A DNA stretch of 64,000 bases from the NCBI GenBank assembly GCA_949987705.1, contig OX465281.1, positions 8,906,001 to 8,970,000 on the forward strand. The letters run 5' to 3'. Under the pieces are notes generated by a model, which was not told the DNA's origin, ran no database searches, and worked only from the letters and a program-made list of their open reading frames with translations. The translations under genes were made by a program, and so were the position numbers. The DNA comes from Thereva unica. Taxonomy: Eukaryota; Arthropoda; Insecta; Diptera; Therevidae. Shown one piece after another: positions 10,441-21,073 of the stretch (position 1 is its first letter; each line of letters opens with the position of its first letter).

Positions 10441-11345
10441 GTTTATCAAACAAGGAGGCGAATCGCTTTCAACACATGAATTATTTTGCTATGAAAAATG
10501 CCTGACGATTGAGAGCAAAACATTATCTGCCAAATACACAAGAAAGGAGATAAATTTAACTGTGGAAACTATAGAGGCAGAACTCTTTTAGGCACAGTAT
10601 ATAAAATAATGGCTAAAAACCAGACTGGAACCTTATGCAGAAACGGCAATAAGTGAATACCATGAAGAAATAGATCAACAATGGACCAAATGTTTTCAAT
10701 AAGGCAAATCCTCCGAAAATACTGGGAGTACAACATCGACGTGAATCGACTTTTCATCGACTTTAAACAAGCATACGACGGCATCGACAGGAAACAAATG
10801 TATATGACAATGCTGGACCTAAACGATAGACATACAAAGAAGAATAAACGCCGCAAACAAAACATAATCACTTCTGCCAGCGAAGAAATGAATCCACAGA
10901 AAAACCAAAATAAGAATCTAATCTACAAAACCATTATAAGAGGTAGCTACGTATGGGTGTGAAGCATCGAGAATGTCCCATCGAGTATCTCCCAAATCAT
11001 GGAGAATACGCTACAATCACGAATTGTACGACTTATACAAAGAGTGTAAACTCTCGACACATGCCAAGCTACTGCCTTTTCGTTGGGCCGGTCATGTCCG
11101 AAGAATGGATGACTCAAGAATACCAAAAAAAAACCTGTAACTATTTCCAGACGGCAAAAGACTAGTTGGCAAACCACAGTCAAGGTGGGAAGACAATATT
11201 ACGGCCGATGCAGCAAAACTGCTCAACACAAGAAGCTGGAGATAAGTTGCGCAACAGTGAGACGTTTGGAGGAAGAAGCTGATGGAGGCCAAGGGCTCGG
11301 ACCAATTTCTGGTTTTTATTGATAGTGGGAATAGAGCAATGATTC
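10441..11345 (+). pseudogene. LINE relic, internally deleted
   Basis: At 10530-10810 broken frames give KGDKFNCGNYRGRTLLGTVY and then FSIRQILRKYWEYNIDVNRL with FIDFKQAYDGIDRKQMY, the RT finger and palm start of a LINE lacking RNase H. From about 10930 the frame jumps to a C-terminal region (RWAGHVRRMDDSRIP and RWEDNITADAAKLLN), so the middle of the RT, with the YADD box, is missing. Related C-termini occur on the minus strand near 20500-20900 and 62740-62960. Stops and frameshifts make it inactive. Confidence 0.75.
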
Positions 11346-12310
11346 GAGACTAAAACGTATCATAGCGAAGTAGTAGGTGAAGGATCTCGCCTCGAAACTC
11401 CTCTTCATATATTCTCCGCTGCCATCTAAGTGCTTTGCGTCCGCCCACATGAGGACGTTCACCTGCAGGAAAAGTGTTGGTGCACAAGTCTAAGGCGGCA
11501 CCTCCGGTGACTCTACCACCCACGACTCTTTGGCGAGCTAGCCCTCGTCTTAAGGCCCGGAGTACTGCCAAGGTTCAGATTGTGTGGATCGGTTTGTCCA
11601 AAGTATTAAGTTTTCTTCTAGGTGGATTAAAGGGATTTCGAGCATCCCCACCCGTAGTTCACAGCTACAATTACCATTCGTGAATAATGTGTAGAGCAAA
11701 GGTCCGAGAACAGAGCCCTGCGGTACTCCTTATATCACAGGAAGAAAAGATGAGTACTTATCATTGAACTTAATGCACTGTGACCTGTTGGAGCGATATG
11801 AGGAGAGGAGAGAGATAGTCGAAGACAATAAATGAAAGAGAACAGTAAATCTATATAGCAAGATATTATGAACAACGATGTCAAAGGCTTTTGGGAAATA
11901 AAGCATCATCCAATTTAGCTTGAATATCCGTGATGACCTTCTGCAGTGCAGTCTCACCACTATGAAACCACCGAAAGCCAGAGTTGATTAGGTCCTTCAG
12001 GAAACGATTGGATATGATCATACATAACATAATCCTCTCAATTATCTGTAGTAGGACCTTGGGTTGGGGACTCTCACTCAATAAATCCGAAAATTTGGAA
12101 CCATACGCCAAACCGAAACTTTTCGAAGCGATACGCCGGGCCTCCTGAGAAGGGCAGCTAGCCAGTTTCTCGTGGCGTGGGAAGACCCAGGAATACCACC
12201 TAGCGTCGTAAATCACCACTTACCTGAACTCGACGGCCCCCCAGTCGGTTACGGAGTACTCATGAGGAAATTAGAGTCCCCTGAAAAGAAAATACCCAGA
12301 GATTAAGGTC
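11346..12310 (-). pseudogene. Jockey/CR1-group LINE RT relic
   Basis: Minus-strand fragments run in order: SGFRWFHSGETALQKVITDI (about 11930-11990), a damaged FPKAFDIVVHNILLYR (about 11830-11890), LSSYRSNRSQCIKFN, and GVPQGSVLGPLLYTLFTN (about 11680-11740). These are RT motifs of a LINE without the YADD box. The portion 11346-11640 is GC-richer and has only an unrecognised minus-strand frame. It faces the plus-strand relic to its left. Confidence 0.65.
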
Positions 12311-13048
12311 TTCCTCCGCTCGGCCATCCTGTCGTTTAGTGCCTCATCCTAAACAAAATTTTATACGTCACAACCTGAAACAAGAATTCCATCCACAAGA
12401 AAACGTTGATACGATGTACCCGGTCTTTAATACAATAACTGAATTTGTCCACTACTTAAAATTTCGAAAGCAGTTTGGTAGATTTCTGTGATTTTCGAAG
12501 CAATAGTTTATTTCCAGTGGAGGCACAGTGTTACCATATCTTGCGCTATGGCGAAGCTAATCAGACTTCTTAACCCATTCATGTTCATGCATTATAAATT
12601 TTCCGATTGCAGGCTAAAATACTGTTTCTCGTCCTCTTTTTGCCTTAGCATCTCCAACGACTGTCTTTATGTCATGACGAGAACAATAAAGAGTCAAAAA
12701 ACATGTCAGACTCCTCTTATAAGGACTGGTTATCATCTAAGAAAAAGAAGGCTTAAACCAATTACAGTTGTCTTATCCCATTTTGATAAACAAGATAATT
12801 TCAAATAAATCTAAAAATCATATTGATTGTTTATAAATAGATATGTTCTTTTATGGTTGTGCGCAATTGTTTCAAAATCTGGTATTGTTTATTTTAGTGC
12901 TATATAAATTTTTAATAACTTATGGTCCCTGTATAGGAACTGATCAATATTCGTTTATTTAGTTATTCGATTACATATATCATAAAAACTAATCAGCTAA
13001 AAATACAATCGTGTGAGAAACTAGGAAGACAAAGTTTATTCATCAATC
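12311..13048. other. 5' flank of receptor 2
   Basis: No gene is seen in 12311-12800. From about 12805 (CAAATAAATCTAAA, then CATATTGATTGTTTA) the sequence matches the flanks of receptors 3 and 4 with gaps, and at 12955-13040 it includes the block AAAAATACAATCGTGTGAGAAA shared by all four. This is the duplicated promoter-proximal region. Confidence 0.6.
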
Positions 13049-13183
13049 ATGAAAATTGTCATTCACTACGCGGAACTTCACATCGATGAAATCGTACTTT
13101 CCATTCCACTGAAACACGAACTACCAACATGTTCTGTTCATTGGTGTTTATTTTGTTATTATTTGCTTCAATACGAAATTTGA
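13049..13183 (+). promoter_or_regulatory. upstream ORF overlapping receptor 2 start
   Basis: A 44-codon frame begins 80 bp before the receptor ATG, exactly as at receptor 1, and runs 52 bp beyond it in another frame before TGA 13181-13183. It is the longest of the four because the paralogs' TAG or TGA near the receptor start is mutated here. Conserved peptide core: LKHELP. Confidence 0.4.
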
Positions 13184-14919
13184 ATTCAATAAATGTGAAT
13201 CAATTAACAGGTCTAACTGAAAAGCTTTACGAATTTTACAAATTTGAACATTTGGTGATATTTTCATCCAATCAAACAAGTGATAACAGCCGTTCAGAAG
13301 CGGAAATATTCGTACGTGAATTTCAGCAAAAAGTTATTTTAACTACAATTTGGTTGAATCAAGTAATGGATGTTCAGCAAATAAAGTTATTGCACAAAAA
13401 TATTTTATGTATTGCTTTTCTGGATGAACAAGGTGATAACATGAAGATGATGATAAGTAAAACTTTAACTTTTATTCGTGCATCGAAAATAATTATTGTT
13501 TTACCTTCTAACAAAGTGGAGATTATGAAATTGCTTTTTCAATGGTGCTGGGTAGCAGGAATGATAAACGCTATTGCAATTGTGGAAGACAATGAAGGAA
13601 ATCGTATTTTCGGTTATAAACCATTCTTAAATATTTCTGCTGAGGAGAAATCATCGACCGATGTGACCAAATTATTTGTTGGTAGGTTCAGAAATTATCA
13701 CGGAGCCGAAATTCGTACAAATTTTAAACCAAACACCGAATTTATTTTGGATTATGTAAACACCAAAGGCGAGGCGGACATTACTGGAACTGGATATGAA
13801 GTCTTGAAACAATTTTCGAAAACTTTTAATGCGACGTTGACTATACTTGACAAAAACACTTCTTTATTGTACGCTAGGAACGACGTGGGATTGATTAATG
13901 AGGATATAGCAGATATTTTAGTGTTAGGGTTCTACTTAAAAGTGCATCTTATGGAGTTCTCGTCTTACCCGTTTTCAATGAACAAGATTTGCTTATTCAC
14001 TCCAGCAAGTATTCCAATACCAGCATCTCTGTACATTTTGCTGCCTTTTGATCAACTGGTTTGGTGCACCTTGATATCGTTTATTCTATTGACGAGCTTG
14101 GCGGGATACTTGACTGCCCTCGCAATAAAAGAGAATAGCAGTTTTGGAAAGTTCCTCCTTGAAATTATCCTGCGAATACTTTACTTACCCTATTCAGGAC
14201 TGAACAATACTAAATGGATTATTTTCTACTCACTCGTTCTTCTTCTGGGATTTATAGTATCCAACATCTATTTGGCTAGAATGGTAAGCTTTTTCGCTCG
14301 TACAGTATTTCTACAAACAATTGAAACCATTGACGATATAGAAAAATCGCATCTTAAAATCGCAGTAAGCCAATCGCAACTGGATAGTACAATGCATTCC
14401 ATGCTGAATATTTCGAAAGATTTATTTGTTGCCCTTGAACATGAGGAGTTAGTTGAATGTAACAGAAATTTCAATCTTTCATATGTCTATGTCTATTCAG
14501 CACAAGTTGGTCCCAAAAATAAAGATAAAGAATTGCAACCTCATTTTAAGCAATTGGATATCTGCTCTGCGTTATTTCACATCAGTTTCCTGCTGCAAAA
14601 AACTTGGACATTTCGGGAGAATTTCGATGAATACATTCTTTTTATTCAAGCTTTCGGATTATTTGATCATTGGCAGAAAGTATCATTTTATGAATATGGT
14701 CGAGGTAAAAAACGTGAACGCAGTTTTTCAGATGTTGGAGCAAAACCTTTCAAAATTGAACATTTCGAATTAATACTGAAAATGTATGTTTGTGGAATTG
14801 TTTTAAGTTTTTTTTCTTTTGTAATAGAAACGATAAATTATGTTAAAGGAACAATTATACCTGGCCAGGTTTACATTGGAAATTTATTCGGCGAACTTCT
14901 CCATATTCGTGGAGTGTAA
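13129..14919 (+). CDS. divergent ionotropic receptor 2, C-terminus replaced by transposon
   Basis: This is the second intronless IR paralog (596 residues): signal peptide 1-22, first ligand lobe with ITGTGYEVLKQFSK, M1 about 310-332, M2 about 363-386 (identical WIIFYSLVLLLGFIVSNIYL), second lobe about 391-545, M3 about 553-574. It is the most diverged copy, chiefly in the second ligand lobe (AVSQSQLDSTMHS, VYVYSAQVGPKNKDKE). Codons 578-596 (PGQVYIGNLFGELLHIRGV) and the stop are the inverted terminal repeat of a Harbinger element that starts at 14863, with the first two of these bases at the junction. The paralogs end within about 10 residues of this point. The frame is otherwise intact, so the receptor may still work, with a foreign cytoplasmic tail and no nearby native polyadenylation signal. 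Confidence 0.88.
   Translation: MFCSLVFILLLFASIRNLNSINVNQLTGLTEKLYEFYKFEHLVIFSSNQTSDNSRSEAEIFVREFQQKVILTTIWLNQVMDVQQIKLLHKNILCIAFLDEQGDNMKMMISKTLTFIRASKIIIVLPSNKVEIMKLLFQWCWVAGMINAIAIVEDNEGNRIFGYKPFLNISAEEKSSTDVTKLFVGRFRNYHGAEIRTNFKPNTEFILDYVNTKGEADITGTGYEVLKQFSKTFNATLTILDKNTSLLYARNDVGLINEDIADILVLGFYLKVHLMEFSSYPFSMNKICLFTPASIPIPASLYILLPFDQLVWCTLISFILLTSLAGYLTALAIKENSSFGKFLLEIILRILYLPYSGLNNTKWIIFYSLVLLLGFIVSNIYLARMVSFFARTVFLQTIETIDDIEKSHLKIAVSQSQLDSTMHSMLNISKDLFVALEHEELVECNRNFNLSYVYVYSAQVGPKNKDKELQPHFKQLDICSALFHISFLLQKTWTFRENFDEYILFIQAFGLFDHWQKVSFYEYGRGKKRERSFSDVGAKPFKIEHFELILKMYVCGIVLSFFSFVIETINYVKGTIIPGQVYIGNLFGELLHIRGV
14863..14895 (+). repeat. Harbinger left terminal inverted repeat
   Basis: 33 bp starting GGCCAGGTTTACATTG and ending ATTCGGCGAA. 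It is read as coding sequence by receptor 2, whose stop lies at 14917-14919, shortly beyond. Confidence 0.9.
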
Positions 14920-15325
14920 ACGTTTTCTCGATTTATCAAGGTAGATTTTTTTATGTACGGCGAATAAAATTCTCTATTTAGTGTAAACAGCAAACTGAAG
15001 TTCTTCGGCAGAATTTTTGAACTTCTAGAGTTGAGATATTCAGGTTGCTACGTTCTGGAATCAAAATATTCTCTCTGATAAATCCATTTTAGAAGTGTCG
15101 GTATGTAAACCCTCACATTTGTTTAATAGATATTGAGAAGTTCTGGCTGATCTAGTTACCGGTAATAAATTCGGTTTTCTAATAAAATGTATGTATTAAA
15201 GATTTTATGATTGTATTGAGCTCAAGGAGAATAAATTTCATGAGTAGAATAAATTCAATTGAACAAAGAAGTTCGGCGTTAATCGAGTAATTGTACGTTG
15301 TGTTTTATTTGTGTTTTTGAACATA

Positions 15326-17030
15326 ATGGCAAAAAGAGAGTGGACAAAAAAGGAAGTGCAGGAGTTAATTGAAGGTTTTGAACAATTACCTCAACTTTGG
15401 GACGTAACCCATAATGATTACCACAATAGAATAAAAAAAGCGATGCTTTCTTGTTGTTGGCAAACTTATTTAATACGACCAAGGATGAGGTAATACGAAA
15501 GATTCACAACTTAAAAAACCAATTCAACAACGAAACACGAAAAATACAATTAAAAAAATCTGGGCAAGGTGCAAATGAAAAGTATGCATCAAAGTGGCCT
15601 TATTTGCAATCATTAATGTTTTTAAGCCCCACTGTGAAATGTAGACCTTCAATCGGAAATGTGGTAAGTACACTACATATTTGAATTTGAAAATATTTTT
15701 ATTTTAAAGTTATACAAAAATCAATTAAATAAATTTATACTGCCAAGGCACTTCACCTTCGGGCGATAAAAAATAGTTTTCAAATTCTTCTCGGATTTCT
15801 TTCGAGTCCGTACAAGAGTTATTACTGCACTGCTTTGGAAATTGCAACAAATTAGTCTCTGGCATTCCTCCATTATTACGCCAATTTCCCGCGATTATTT
15901 GACCTAATTCGGTATCTTCTCTATCAAAAGTTCCCTCTGGAACATACGGTTTGTCTTGAATCTCTTTTTTCCATTAAATAGTTGTGAATATAACAAATTG
16001 CTAACACAACTTTATCAACTGTCTCTATTTTTAAATTGATTGGTCTTCTTAGTATCCTGAAAACAGTGGCTAAAAGGCCGAAAACGCTTTCAACCATCCT
16101 TCTGGCCCTGGAGAGTCTAATTAAATATTCTTCTTGATCCTTGAGAATGATACGGAAAAGGCTTCATAACATCTTCTCGAAGGGGAAAAGCATCATCAGC
16201 TACAATCACTGAAGGTATTGCTTTCGTCCTGCCTGGTAATGGTTTACGATGCTGTTTCCTTAATTCATTTGCGAGAAACGATGATAAACCAGAAGATTTA
16301 AAAACTCCGCCGTCGGATATTCGACCATTACACCCTGTTGACACTAATATAAACTTATATTGCGCGTCCACTAAAGCCATTAAAACAGTGCTGTGGTTTC
16401 CTTTATAATTGAAATACAAACTTCCTGATTTTGGCGGTGCTTGAATAATAATGTGTTTGCCATCCAAAGCTCCTCTGCATCGCGGAAAATTCCATCGTTT
16501 TTCAAATTCTCTCTCTATCTTATTCCATACTTCCTCTGAATTTGGTACCTGTAAGTTAATAATTAAATTGGTACACAATATATTTTCTTTTCACAGGAGA
16601 CAACAGAAATTTAGTAGAAGCGTCTTCTGAGACGACAAATCTATCGGAGCATTCGAGAAACATCAAACAAATTCCATCATCGACGAAAAAGAGAATTTCT
16701 AGGCAAGAAGACGATGATGAATTATATCAAAGAGCTATTAAAACCCTTAAAAGGGAAGATGATGATTATGATGTTTTTGGGTCTTATGTAGCAGCTGAAC
16801 TAAGAAGTTTGAAAAAAGACAATCTAGTTCGAATGCTAAAGAGAAAAATTCAAATGGCTATTGTTGATGTTAGTGCAATGGCAGATGATTTAGAAGAATC
16901 CAATCCCAACTCGAATACACTAATTGTATATTCGAATGCTGCTACACCAGTTGCACTTGGTGAGCAAGATAGCCTAGGTTGTAGTAGCCACACAGCCTGG
17001 AATTTGATTTCAAATGAAGAAAATATATAG
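15326..17030 (+). pseudogene. Harbinger accessory MADF/BESS protein, two exons, frameshifted
   Basis: Exon 1 (15326-15663) encodes a MADF (Myb/SANT-like) DNA-binding domain: MAKREWTKKEVQELIEGF, then PQLWDVTHNDYHNRIKKA. After a one-base frame disruption near 15450 it continues DEVIRKIHNLKNQFN, KKSGQGANEKY and WPYLQSLMFL. A donor GTAAGT follows at 15664. After an intron, the acceptor TTTCTTTTCACAG at 16584-16596 opens exon 2 (16597-17030), which holds an acidic stretch and a BESS-like motif (DDDYDVFGSYVAAELRSL). In Harbinger elements this protein binds and imports the transposase. The frameshift makes this copy probably dead. The intron contains the last transposase exon on the other strand. 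Confidence 0.75.
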
Positions 17031-17703
17031 ACTAATACTGACGCTTGCTTGTGATGGTAAAATATATGAAGCTTACTATAATAAAGTTAATTTTACTTAC
17101 CGCAATATATTCTCTTAGAGGCAATCAATCAAGGCTTGAGAAATTTCAGAAATAATAATACTTATTGTGTTTTTGTGCACACGGAAGTGAACGCTCAGGC
17201 TAGTGTAGCTGTCGCCTGCAATTATTTTGTTATTTTTATGAATCAAAAGGTTTAGTTTTTATTTTCAAATACTTTCAATATATTTATTTTTTCATTTCGA
17301 TATTTTTTGAATAAAATGTTAATTTTTTAATAAAATTAGTTTTAATTTTTTTACACATACTAAATATAACGTAATGAAAAAATATACGTACCTGATGCAA
17401 AGTACCGCAATGTTATTGCAAGACGTTCCTGAATAGAAATTGCTTTTCTGAAATTGGTATCTGTTTTCCTTATGACACTTCCAACCTTGTTGCTCAATTC
17501 TTCAAAATCTGCATCCTCAAAAAATTCCGCATTTGCATGGGGTCCTCAATTCGAAGTTCATTCATTATTTTGTTGAAAGCACCACTGGCATTCCTATTTA
17601 AGAGCCATTCATGGGACCATAATGAACGTTTTTTTCCTTTAAGCTTCTTTTTGTGTAAAATTATATATGCAGCTGCAATTTTTTTCTTTAAGGCTAGCGT
17701 CAT
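15721..17703 (-). pseudogene. Harbinger DDE transposase, three exons, disrupted
   Basis: Exon 1 (17703-17392) carries the N-terminal region WLLNRNASGAFNKIMNELR and ERLAITLRYFASG, then a GTACGT donor. Exon 2 (17215-17101) continues DSYTSLSVHFRVHKNTISII and ends at a GTAAGT donor; it carries a frame disruption just before EYIA. Exon 3 (from 16548 after TTACAG) has the DDE nuclease core: CRGALDGKHIIIQAPP, NYKGNHSTVLMALVD, GCNGRISDGGVF and VIVADDAFPL. It then shifts frame near 16140 (LSRARRMVESVFG) and again near 15980, ending at TGA 15721-15723. Domain order matches PIF/Harbinger transposases. Three frame breaks make it inactive. Intron 2 encloses the second exon of the accessory gene. Confidence 0.85.
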
Positions 17704-18029
17704 ATTTTCACGAAAAATTGTTTAAAACTGATATTAGTTCTCAAACACATACACAATAAATTTGAATTTCAATGTAAACAGATTATTTATATATCAACCG
17801 AATTTATTCTTGTCACCAACAAAATTTATTCTTGTTGATATTTTTCAACTCAATGTAAACGAAATACTAATATCTTTTAAGTTCACTGCACGAATGTAAA
17901 CACTAGGCGAACTTATTCGGCAGAACTTCCTTTACCCGAATATGATTTATTCTAGGAGGAATAAATAAGTGAAATTTGTGTCTCAGTGTAAACTCGCGTG
18001 CAATTTATAAATATTCCTTGAAGAACTTA

Positions 18030-18062
18030 TTCGGCGAATAAATTATCAATGTAAACAAGGCC
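18030..18062 (-). repeat. Harbinger right terminal inverted repeat
   Basis: 33 bp ending TGTAAACAAGGCC, the partner of 14863-14895 with five mismatches. Receptor 2's original 3' end restarts immediately after it. Confidence 0.9.
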
Positions 18063-19308
18063 TAAAAGTCAAATAAATATTTAATAGAAAAAAGTTCGTT
18101 TTTTAATCGATAATTCAATGAAGCTTTGATGAACTAGGTGAAATAGACAGGCAATTGCGTTTGCAATTGCAAATGGTGTCAAATAACTTAATCAATACAG
18201 GAGTTCTCGTTCGATGTCGGAGGTCAAGCAGCAGTGGCTGGGCTAGAACTTAATGGGGGACCGATAGTAAAATGACACTAGCGTGTGAAGGACCAAAAGA
18301 GAACAATATTAAAACGCTTTTCCAAATTACTCTTTTTTCATATATCCACAAGCACTATAAATTGCAGGGTTTAGAAAGTTTTTTTTCACCTAAAACATCA
18401 TGGGGAATTGAATCAACGCTACATAATGATGGACTTACAGAGCAATCAGCATCCACGCTCCCGTATTGCCACAGTCCTTAAAACTTGCAAAATTATAATT
18501 TGGGACGAAAGTACTGGGACTCATAAAAAAATGCTCGAATCGCTTCACAGGGCTTTGCGAGATTTCCGAGGAAAAACCAGCCGATCGGAGGTGCTCTGAC
18601 ACTACTTTCAAGGGATGTTCGTTCAACTTTATTACCTCGATCAATGCCTGAAAACAGAGTGATACTTTTCTTTTCAAATGTACCCATGGATGCCTATGGA
18701 AAAGCTATTTTGTGATTCCCAATTGTTTTGCCGCACGCCATACTATTGGCTTATGGGTGCAGCGACATGGACACTGGGTTCCAGCTAGTTTTGAATAAAA
18801 TTGGAGCTGTATAACAGGTAAAAAACAATCAAAAAACCGAAAAAATATCGCAGCTGGAACAAAATGGTGGTTTTAAAAAGAGTTTTTAAGGTATTAAATC
18901 AAACCTCACTAAATGACGATTGTAGGCCTTGTTCAAACTTTTTCCGGAAACTGCTTATTCCGTAAGTAATCATTATTTTTCATGGAATTTTTTATAGGCA
19001 CGCCCCAACGGAAGCCACAACTTAAGCCCTAAAACAAGGTTCTACGACAATTACAGCCCATATAATTAAATGTAAAAAAATTGTCATTTTTCGTGATTTT
19101 TTTTGTTTTTTGCAAAATCCTGTTGACCGATTTCAATTGTCCAAAATTAATATTCTTTTCGCTACTATTATGAACTTTTCTCAACCTCCTCCCCTGGACC
19201 AATTTTATCCAACCTTATCCTGTCTGATAAGTGGACGTAGGTGGAGGTTTGCCCATATAGTCCACGTAAATATGGTTGTTTTGTATTTTTTTCATGGTAA
19301 TTGCTACC
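18063..19308. other. receptor 2 3' flank and spacer
   Basis: 18063-18400 is the stranded 3' flank of receptor 2. It has AATAAA near 18073, and TCGGAGGTCAAGCAGCAGTGG and ACTTAATGGGGGACCGATAG match the flank of receptor 3 (26220-26290). 18660-18760 resembles 40325-40440 (both contain GATTCCCAATTGTTTTG), a dispersed repeat. 19200-19308 (GTAGGTGGAGGTTTGCCC, GGTAATTGCTACC) matches 28620-28695, upstream of receptor 4. No gene seen. Confidence 0.65.
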
Positions 19309-21073
19309 CAGGGCCCTCGCCTGATTTTTTTGCGCCCGGTGCACTATGTCATATTGCGCCCCATAAACTGCTCATTTTTGTACGCGATGAAGGACCATGG
19401 AAAAAGGCCCAAACACTCGATAAATGGGTGTAATAATTTTCGTAGTTGGCGCAAAATTTAGGTTTACATCATGTGTACATATAACATTAAAAAAAATTAC
19501 ATAGATAGGAAGTTTCACATGGGTCAACATCCAACCAACAAAAATGTGCTGAAAACGTCGTATACGCAGAAGAGAGTAGGCGAGGACGATAGATCGGGCA
19601 CATTTATTGAACCTCTGAATTCTTTAACGGAATTTTTGAACCAACTTTTAAAAAGCGGTGTGGTTGTTGTTTTTGGTCTCCCTTTTTCTAGAAAAAAAAA
19701 AGAAAAGAAATGACGGAAGAGAGAATTAATATTAAAAGCAGCAACAACAAGATAAAGCATTCTAACGTATAGTTTGTTGGAAAAGTTGGCTCTTGTGAAA
19801 ACCCATGCGATTTTTCATCGAATTGACGATTACAGTCAATTTTTGTTGGTTGGCCCGAATGAAACTGGCCATATTAATTTGTTAGATAGTAATACCCCGG
19901 CTTCACCGGCCGCACTGCGCAAGTTCGAGGAAATGAGTTCCCATACATTTTCGCATATTGAACGCAGGAAAAATAAAGCCTGAATTGGCCCAACAGAACA
20001 TGAAATTGAGATTGAACGTAAAAGCTCACTCAAAAGAGAGTAATCGACTGGAACAATGGAATATCATTCCAGTGAGATTTTGCATTTCTAACTTCTGGCG
20101 AAAAAACGGTGAAGAGCCGATGAAGGATTGAATTGAGCTTTATTGAACTGAAGCTGGTAAAGCCGGGGTATAAAGGAACAAAAAAAATAGAGCAATTAAA
20201 GAGTTCTCGCCACAAGAACTTTTGTTCTCCTCATTTCGTTCACTTACCTCTTTTGACAATTCTTGAAATATAATTTAAAAGTGCAGCAACAGCGCCCTCA
20301 AGTTTATATCATGGTAAACAGCAATACACAATGCAGAACCATCGGAGCAGCTATTCGTTTTTGTGAGTGGATATGATCTCTGGAAACTTCCTGCACGAGG
20401 AGAAGTGAAATTTCCTTGTTTTATCTTACATGAGAAAGTACGGTGACAGAAATGTTTCTTCTTCTTTACGCTCCTTTAATCCCTCATGGGACATAGGGCG
20501 GAAACAGTTGCCATCCAGCGTACTCTGTTTTGCGCGACAGCTCTCAGCTCCGACCAGGATCTCCCAGTTGTTGCGGCTTCTGCTAGTAGGGTTCTCCTCC
20601 ACGTTTTTCTAGGTCTTCCGACTCGACGGGATCCTTGCGGATGCTCATAGTTTGGCTAGATTTTCGTTTTCGCGTCGCAAGGTGTGGCCAACCCAATTCC
20701 ATTTCCTTCGACTGATTTGGTCGTCTTTTCTTGGCCGGCACGGCGCCATATTTCTTCGTTTGAAATTCTATCTTGCCAGCGGATTTTTAGAATACAACGC
20801 AGGCATCTGTTGACGAAGACTTGTAGGCGCCCTGTGATGAATTGGGTGACTTTCCATGTTTCGCAACCGTACAAAAGAACTGCCTTAACGTTGGAGTTGA
20901 ACAGCCGCAGTTTGGTGTTAGTGGAGATTTCCGTTGATCTCCATATTCGGAACAGGCATGCATATGCACTTCGTGCTTTATTTGTTCTGGAACTGACATC
21001 GTCTTCTGCACCACCATTTACAGTTCCACGTCACGGCTCTTCAGCGCTGTCCCTTCATTGGTGTTTGCATTAA

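Larger units (their letters stand above)
14863..18062. mobile_element. PIF/Harbinger element inserted in receptor 2
   Basis: A 3200-bp element is bounded by 33-bp inverted repeats that match at 28 positions: the left starts GGCCAGGTTTACATTG and the right end, reversed, starts GGCCTTGTTTACATTG. Both continue into AATTTATTCG. Subterminal TGTAAAC motifs recur at both ends. It encodes the two proteins usual for animal Harbingers, a DDE transposase (minus) and a MADF-type accessory protein (plus). The gene it entered resumes at 18063 with AAAGTCAAATAAATATTTAA, the counterpart of the 3' end of receptors 3 and 4, which proves the insertion. A 3-bp TWA duplication is not clean; only TA is visible on both sides. 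Confidence 0.9.

Noticed and set aside
10006..10479. 157-codon plus-strand ORF after the LINE enzyme
   Set aside because: It overlaps the end of the LINE ORF in another frame and translates the T-rich 3' UTR and AAT tail.
11350..11683. overlapping frames on both strands
   Set aside because: GC-rich remnant next to a LINE relic; neither frame shows a recognisable domain.
19990..20230. possible solo LTR on the minus strand
   Set aside because: It has CTTTATACC and AATAAA-like words, but no TG..CA ends, target duplication or primer-binding site could be fixed.
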